Assembly (NCBI RefSeq): GCF_002086735.1
Contig: NZ_MVIJ01000001.1
Location: 186,001 to 250,000 of the forward strand
Length of the DNA stretch: 64,000 nt
Direction of reading: 5' to 3'
From: Mycobacterium scrofulaceum
Lineage (GTDB): Bacteria; Actinomycetota; Actinomycetes; Mycobacteriales; Mycobacteriaceae
The notes under the pieces were generated by a model, which saw nothing but the letters and a program-made list of their open reading frames with translations, had not been told where the DNA came from and made no database searches. The position numbers and the translations under genes are program-made. Position 1 is the stretch's first letter, and each line of letters opens with the position of its first letter. This document shows, piece after piece, positions 59,821-64,000 of the stretch.

Positions 59821-60213
59821 TCAAGGCGTCTCCAGGATCGCCACCGCGGCGGCGGTATCCCCCTCATGCGTCAGCGACACATGAATCGTCACGTCGGCCA
59901 GGTGTTTGGCGATCTCGCCGCTCAGCCGCACCCGGGGCCGCCCCCACATGTCGGTGACCACCTCGATGTCGCGGTGAATGTCTTCGGGCAGCACCGGACG
60001 TTGCGCGAACCGGGACCCCGACCAGGCCTTGATCACCGCCTCCTTCGCCGCCCACCGGGCGGCCAGGTGGCGCGCAGCCGAGGAGCTCTTGTCCGAGGCG
60101 TCGCGGCGCTCACCCGGTGTGAACGTCTCGGAGAAGACGGTTCCCGGCTGGTCGACCTGCTCGGCGAAATCAGGGATGGAGACGACGTCGATCCCCACAC
60201 CGACAATTCCCAT
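59821..60213 (-). CDS. acpS: Holo-ACP synthase AcpS
   Basis: This is a 130-residue phosphopantetheinyl transferase, the same length as Rv2523c. MGIVGVGIDVVSIPDF carries the Mg-binding Asp9, and RWAAKEAVIKAW the catalytic Glu. In mycobacteria AcpS modifies the ACP domain of FAS-I and the FAS-II ACP. The gene lies 85 bases downstream of fas on the same strand, so enzyme and target are probably co-transcribed. Confidence 0.96.
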   Translation of the reverse strand: MGIVGVGIDVVSIPDFAEQVDQPGTVFSETFTPGERRDASDKSSSAARHLAARWAAKEAVIKAWSGSRFAQRPVLPEDIHRDIEVVTDMWGRPRVRLSGEIAKHLADVTIHVSLTHEGDTAAAVAILETP

Positions 60214-60298
60214 GGGTGGCCAGGCTAACGGACGGTCTCGCCCGGCGACGATGCGGTCCGCGCGGCGGAGCGAGGTGGAGCCGGGCGATGAACCGACG

Positions 60299-63200
60299 TC
60301 ATCCGGCCGGGACCTCGTAGGCCTCGCCCTCGCCCAGCCGCGACGCCGGGTTCAGCAGCATCGCCGCCTCTTGGCGCTTCTCCGGCACGTCGTGGTCGAA
60401 GCGGCGATCCGGTGGCCGCTCGTACATCGGTGCGCCGCCGGCGATGGCCGACACCAACCGGCGCTGACCGGCCAGCAGCCGCGCCTCCGCGCGCCGTTGG
60501 TAGTCCGCGCGCTGCTCGGGGTCCAGCGCGGCAATGAACGCCTGCGGGTGCACCAGCGCCACCAGACCGGACACGTGGCCGAAACCGAGGCTGGTCAGCA
60601 TGCCGGCCTTCAGCGGGAACTTCTCCCCCAGCCGCAGCGTCTCGCGCACCCACACGAAGTGCGCCGAGGAGGCCAGTTCGTCGTCGACGCAGTCGAGGCT
60701 GCGGTTGGGCGGGATGACGCCGTCGCGCAGCATCTGGCACAGGCCCATCATCTGGAAGACCGCCGCGCCGCCCTTGGCGTGCCCGGTCAGGCTCTTCTGC
60801 GACACCACGAACAGCGGGGCGCCCTCGGAGCGGCCCAAAGAGTCCGCCAGCCGCTCGTGCAGCTCGGTCTCGTTGGGATCGTTCGCCAGCGTGGAGGTGT
60901 CGTGCTTGGAGATGACCGCGATGTCGTCGGCGCCGACGCCCAGCCTGGCCAGCGAACGCGCCAACGCCGAATCCTTGCCGCCGCGGCCGGCGCCCAGCGC
61001 GCCCAGCCCGGGGGCGGGGATCGAGGAGTGCACGCCGTCGGCGAACGACTGCGCGTAGGCGACCACGGCCAGCACCGGCAGACCCATCTTGAGCGCCAGG
61101 TCGCCGCGCGCGAGCAGGATGGTGCCGCCGCCCTGTGCCTCGACGAACCCGAGTCGGCGCCGGTCGTTGGGCCGGGAGAACTTCGAGTCGTGGATGCCGC
61201 GGCCCCGCATCATGGACGTGTCGGCCGTGGCCGCCATGTCACCGAAGCCGATGATGGCTTCCAGCGTCAGGTCGTCGAACCCACCGGCCACCACGAGTTC
61301 GGCCTTGCCGAGCCGGATCTTGTCGACGCCCTCTTCGACCGACACCGCCGCGGTCGCGCACGCGCCGACCGGGTGGATCATCGCTCCGTAGCTGCCCACG
61401 TAGCTCTGAATGACGTGGGCGGCAACGACGTTCGGCAGCACTTCCTGCAGGATGTCGTTCGGCTTGCTGCGCCCGAGCAGGTTGCCGTGATACATCGTCT
61501 GCATCGACGTCATCCCGCCCATGCCGGTGCCCTGCGTGCTGGCCACCAGGCCCGGGTGCACCCACCGCATCAACTCGGTGGGGGTGAATCCCGAAGACAG
61601 GAACGCGTCGACGGTCGCGACGATGTTCCACAACGCCACCCGGTCGGTGGAGCTGGCCATGTCCTGGCTGATGCCGTACACGGTCGGATCGAATCCGGTG
61701 GGGATCTGCGCGCCGACGACCCGCGACAGCTTGGTCTTGCGCGGCACCCGGATCTCGGTGCCCGCCTTGCGCGTGACCTGCCAGTCGCCCGAATCGGGGA
61801 CCGGGCGGATCACCGTGTGCTCGGGGTCGAATTCGACGAACCCGCGGGCGTCGGCCTCCGACGAGACGACGAAGGTGAAGTCCTTGTCCAGGAACACCGA
61901 CACCAGCAGCGGCGACGCGTGATCGGGGTCGATGGCGCCGTCGTCGACGAACTCGCGAATGCCGACCCGCTCCACCACGGTGTCGTGGTAGCGCTCGACC
62001 AGCTCGGTCTCGTCGACGAGATCGCCGGATTTCGTGTCGTACCAACCCGGTTGGGGGTCGTCCTCCCACCGGATGAGTCCCGTGGTCCAGGCCAGCTCGA
62101 GCACACCCGCCGCCGACAGCTCGTTGTCGACCTCCATCTCGAAGCGGGTGCGCGACGAGCCGTACGGGCCGATCTCGGCGCCGCCGACGATCACCACCAG
62201 GTCGGCCGGGTCGACGTCCAAGTCGTCCCACTGCGGCGGCGGCGCCGGGGTGACGGGGCGCGGCGGCGCCGGCAGCGCGGCGATGGTGCCCTCGGCCGCG
62301 GCGTCTTCCATGGCATGCTCGCCCGAAGCGGCTTGCTCGCGCGCCTTGGCGGCCAGTTCCGCCATGTCGAGGTTGGCTTCGGCGAGGCCGCCGGTCAGGT
62401 CCGCCTTGATCGGGGTCAGAGCCGCCGCGACCTTGGACTCCACGTCGCAGAGGCCCAGCAGCATGGCCGCCATCTCGTCGGTGGAGTAGGTGGTGACACC
62501 GGCCTCCTCGACGGCGTCGACGATGGCGTCGTTGTGGCCCATCAGCCCGGTGCCGCGGGTCCAGCCGATCAGCGCGTGCGCAAGGCTGACCCGGGCGGCC
62601 CAAGAGGATTCGGCGTGCCAACGGCTCACCAACGCGTCCAGCGCCGACTTGGCCTCGCCGTACGCGCCGTCGCCACCGAACATTCCGCGGTTGGGTGAGC
62701 CGGGCAACACCACGTGCAACCGAGAGGCGATGTCGCGTTCGGCGCCGATCTTGGACAGCCCGCCGATCAACCGCTGCACCGCCCAGAGCAGAACCTTCAT
62801 CTCCATCTCGGAACGTGAACCGGCCTCCGACAGGTCGCCGGCGACGCGGGGAGCCGCGAACGGGAACAGCAGCGTGGGGGTCTGCGCGTCCTTGATGTGA
62901 ATGGATTGAGGCCCAAGGCTTTCGGTCTGCTCGGTACCGATCCATTCGCTCAATGCGTCGATGTCGGAGTAGGACGCCATGTTGGCGGCGACCACCCATA
63001 GCACCGCGCCGTACCGGGCGTGGTCGCGATACAGCCCGCGGTAGAACGCCAGCCGCTCGTCGTCGAGCTTCGACGTCGTGGCGATGACGGTGGCCCCGCC
63101 GTCGAGCATGCGTGCGACCACCGACGCCGCGATCGAACCCTTCGAAGCGCCCGTCACCACGGCGACCTCGTTGGTGTAGTTGCCGGGCTCGGGATTCTCG

Positions 63201-64000
63201 GCGCCGGCGGCGATGCGGCCGTAGAGCGACGCGTGAATCTGGCGACCCGCGGCCAGCGCCTTGCCCTGCCACCAGGTCGCCTGCGTGGCGACGACATGGC
63301 CTGCGCCCTCGAACCTTTCGGACAGGCTCGTCCACTGGGCGTCGATGTCACCCTCGTCGGTCAGCCAGAGCCTGACCAAGTCCTCCCGGGCGCTGGCCCA
63401 GCGGTCGTCGAACACGACGGCCTTCTTGGCATCGAAGACCGGCGCGACCAGGCGCGGCCAATCCGCGCCGAGTTCGGCGGTGACCAGGTCGATGAGCTCG
63501 GCGTCGGTGGCGGCCGGCGCCGAGCCGACCGGGTCGTCGTGGCCCAATTGATTCAGGATCAGGCGGGCCGCCGACGCGAGCACACCGTCGCGGCCGGTGA
63601 TCTGGTCGGTGAATTCGCTGAGCGCGGCCGCGTCGACGGTCGCGCCGCCACCGCCGCCCGACGACGGCAGCGCGACCGCGATGCCGCGGCGCGCCGCGAC
63701 GGACGTGACGGCGGCGTCGATGACCTTGTCGACCGAGGCGGCGTCGGCCAGCGCGCCCTCGTGCAGGTGGCCCATCGCGCCGCCGCGCACGCTGGTGCCC
63801 TCGCGGGTACCCAGCGCCACCTCGACCGTGACGTGCTTGGCCCAGCCCTCGCCCAGCTCCCACGTCTTCTTGACGCGCTCGGCGATCGCGCCGGGCCGCT
63901 TGCCCGAGGGCCCCAGCACCGTGCGCAGCTGGTCGTTGATCGCGTCGGAAAGCACTGGGCCGAAAGGCTTGTAGGTGCGCGCCAGCTTGGTCACCTGCGA
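60299..64000 (-). CDS. fas: Type I fatty acid synthase, C-terminal part (partial)
   Basis: About 1,233 codons of the roughly 3,070-residue FAS-I are present; the frame is open at the right edge and the start is outside. The visible part has a ketoreductase domain with NADPH motif VVTGASKGSIAASVVARML and, later, the ketoacyl synthase domain. There the active-site Cys lies in HPVGACATAAVSVEEG and the His residues in VISKHDTST and KSLTGHAKGG. FAS-I makes C16-C18 and C24-C26 acyl-CoAs, the latter serving as the alpha branch of mycolic acids. The helical segment near QAASGEHAMEDAAAEG is a linker. It is equivalent to Rv2524c. Confidence 0.97.
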   Translation of the reverse strand, partial: SQVTKLARTYKPFGPVLSDAINDQLRTVLGPSGKRPGAIAERVKKTWELGEGWAKHVTVEVALGTREGTSVRGGAMGHLHEGALADAASVDKVIDAAVTSVAARRGIAVALPSSGGGGGATVDAAALSEFTDQITGRDGVLASAARLILNQLGHDDPVGSAPAATDAELIDLVTAELGADWPRLVAPVFDAKKAVVFDDRWASAREDLVRLWLTDEGDIDAQWTSLSERFEGAGHVVATQATWWQGKALAAGRQIHASLYGRIAAGAENPEPGNYTNEVAVVTGASKGSIAASVVARMLDGGATVIATTSKLDDERLAFYRGLYRDHARYGAVLWVVAANMASYSDIDALSEWIGTEQTESLGPQSIHIKDAQTPTLLFPFAAPRVAGDLSEAGSRSEMEMKVLLWAVQRLIGGLSKIGAERDIASRLHVVLPGSPNRGMFGGDGAYGEAKSALDALVSRWHAESSWAARVSLAHALIGWTRGTGLMGHNDAIVDAVEEAGVTTYSTDEMAAMLLGLCDVESKVAAALTPIKADLTGGLAEANLDMAELAAKAREQAASGEHAMEDAAAEGTIAALPAPPRPVTPAPPPQWDDLDVDPADLVVIVGGAEIGPYGSSRTRFEMEVDNELSAAGVLELAWTTGLIRWEDDPQPGWYDTKSGDLVDETELVERYHDTVVERVGIREFVDDGAIDPDHASPLLVSVFLDKDFTFVVSSEADARGFVEFDPEHTVIRPVPDSGDWQVTRKAGTEIRVPRKTKLSRVVGAQIPTGFDPTVYGISQDMASSTDRVALWNIVATVDAFLSSGFTPTELMRWVHPGLVASTQGTGMGGMTSMQTMYHGNLLGRSKPNDILQEVLPNVVAAHVIQSYVGSYGAMIHPVGACATAAVSVEEGVDKIRLGKAELVVAGGFDDLTLEAIIGFGDMAATADTSMMRGRGIHDSKFSRPNDRRRLGFVEAQGGGTILLARGDLALKMGLPVLAVVAYAQSFADGVHSSIPAPGLGALGAGRGGKDSALARSLARLGVGADDIAVISKHDTSTLANDPNETELHERLADSLGRSEGAPLFVVSQKSLTGHAKGGAAVFQMMGLCQMLRDGVIPPNRSLDCVDDELASSAHFVWVRETLRLGEKFPLKAGMLTSLGFGHVSGLVALVHPQAFIAALDPEQRADYQRRAEARLLAGQRRLVSAIAGGAPMYERPPDRRFDHDVPEKRQEAAMLLNPASRLGEGEAYEVPAG

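Noticed and set aside
59978..62698. A 906-codon plus-strand frame across acpS and fas
   Set aside because: It runs antisense to two clearly identified genes and has no recognisable domain.

Overview
The window is GC-rich chromosomal DNA from a slow-growing, non-tuberculous Mycobacterium, most like the M. avium complex. Gene content and order follow the M. tuberculosis stretch from about Rv2473 to Rv2524c: gdh, ettA, ssbB, plsB2, plsC, lipQ, echA14, pdhABC, the leucine-degradation operon, cmrA, orn, tRNA-His, ldtB, bcp, acpS and fas. FAS-I, a mycolate reductase, an MmpS-like protein and PlsB2/PlsC all fit a mycolic-acid bacterium. The PE_PGRS genes, fadD35 and the insertion sequences that I recall from this stretch of M. 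tuberculosis are absent. Comparisons with M. tuberculosis are from memory, not from a search.

Layout. 1-9.7 kb: end of a membrane protein gene, an FAD oxidoreductase, then a leftward series of NAD-glutamate dehydrogenase with two overlapping small genes, EttA and a second SSB. 9.9-18.9 kb: a CopD/CtaG membrane protein and a lipid operon (plsB2, plsC, WS/DGAT-like gene, then lipQ). 19.1-28.5 kb: accessory region with tRNA-Arg, a 1,061-residue cyclase/AAA regulator, a translationally coupled ATP-grasp ligase and beta-lactamase-fold hydrolase, an Hsp31-type protein, a low-GC orphan, echA14 and a small secreted Cys/Trp/Pro-rich protein. 28.5-40.4 kb: branched-chain 2-oxoacid dehydrogenase genes (pdhCBA) and a tightly overlapped leucine-degradation operon (scoA-scoB-accD1-accA1-fadE19-MaoC-citE) facing a TetR repressor. 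40.5-46.2 kb: MmpS-like protein, MFS protein, a 56-bp tandem-repeat array, cmrA, a HerA-like ATPase, orn and tRNA-His. 46.3-57.1 kb: L,D-transpeptidase LdtB, two transporters, an Eis-type acetyltransferase, tRNA-Lys, a cytochrome P450 and a DUF3556 membrane protein. 57.1-64 kb: a hybrid bcp with a foreign cupin gene, an M20 peptidase, acpS and the 3' end of fas.

How the genes work together. pdhABC would turn leucine's keto-acid into isovaleryl-CoA. FadE19, AccA1/AccD1, the MaoC-type hydratase and the CitE-type lyase take this to acetyl-CoA and acetoacetate, and ScoAB activates the acetoacetate. The divergent TetR gene is the probable repressor, and three related 8-4-8 inverted repeats lie between it and scoA. 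AcpS activates the ACP domain of FAS-I, while PlsB2 and PlsC use acyl groups for phospholipids and triacylglycerol.

Most notable observations: (1) pdhA carries an in-frame TAG that splits E1-alpha into 277 and 87 residues; (2) bcp has an exchanged C-terminus, and its apparent original 3' end survives about 0.7 kb downstream beyond an inserted cupin gene; (3) a 56-bp minisatellite of 4.7 copies fills the space between two divergent genes whose -10 boxes suggest leaderless transcripts; (4) the TetR operator set. I found no CRISPR array, insertion sequence or complete prophage.
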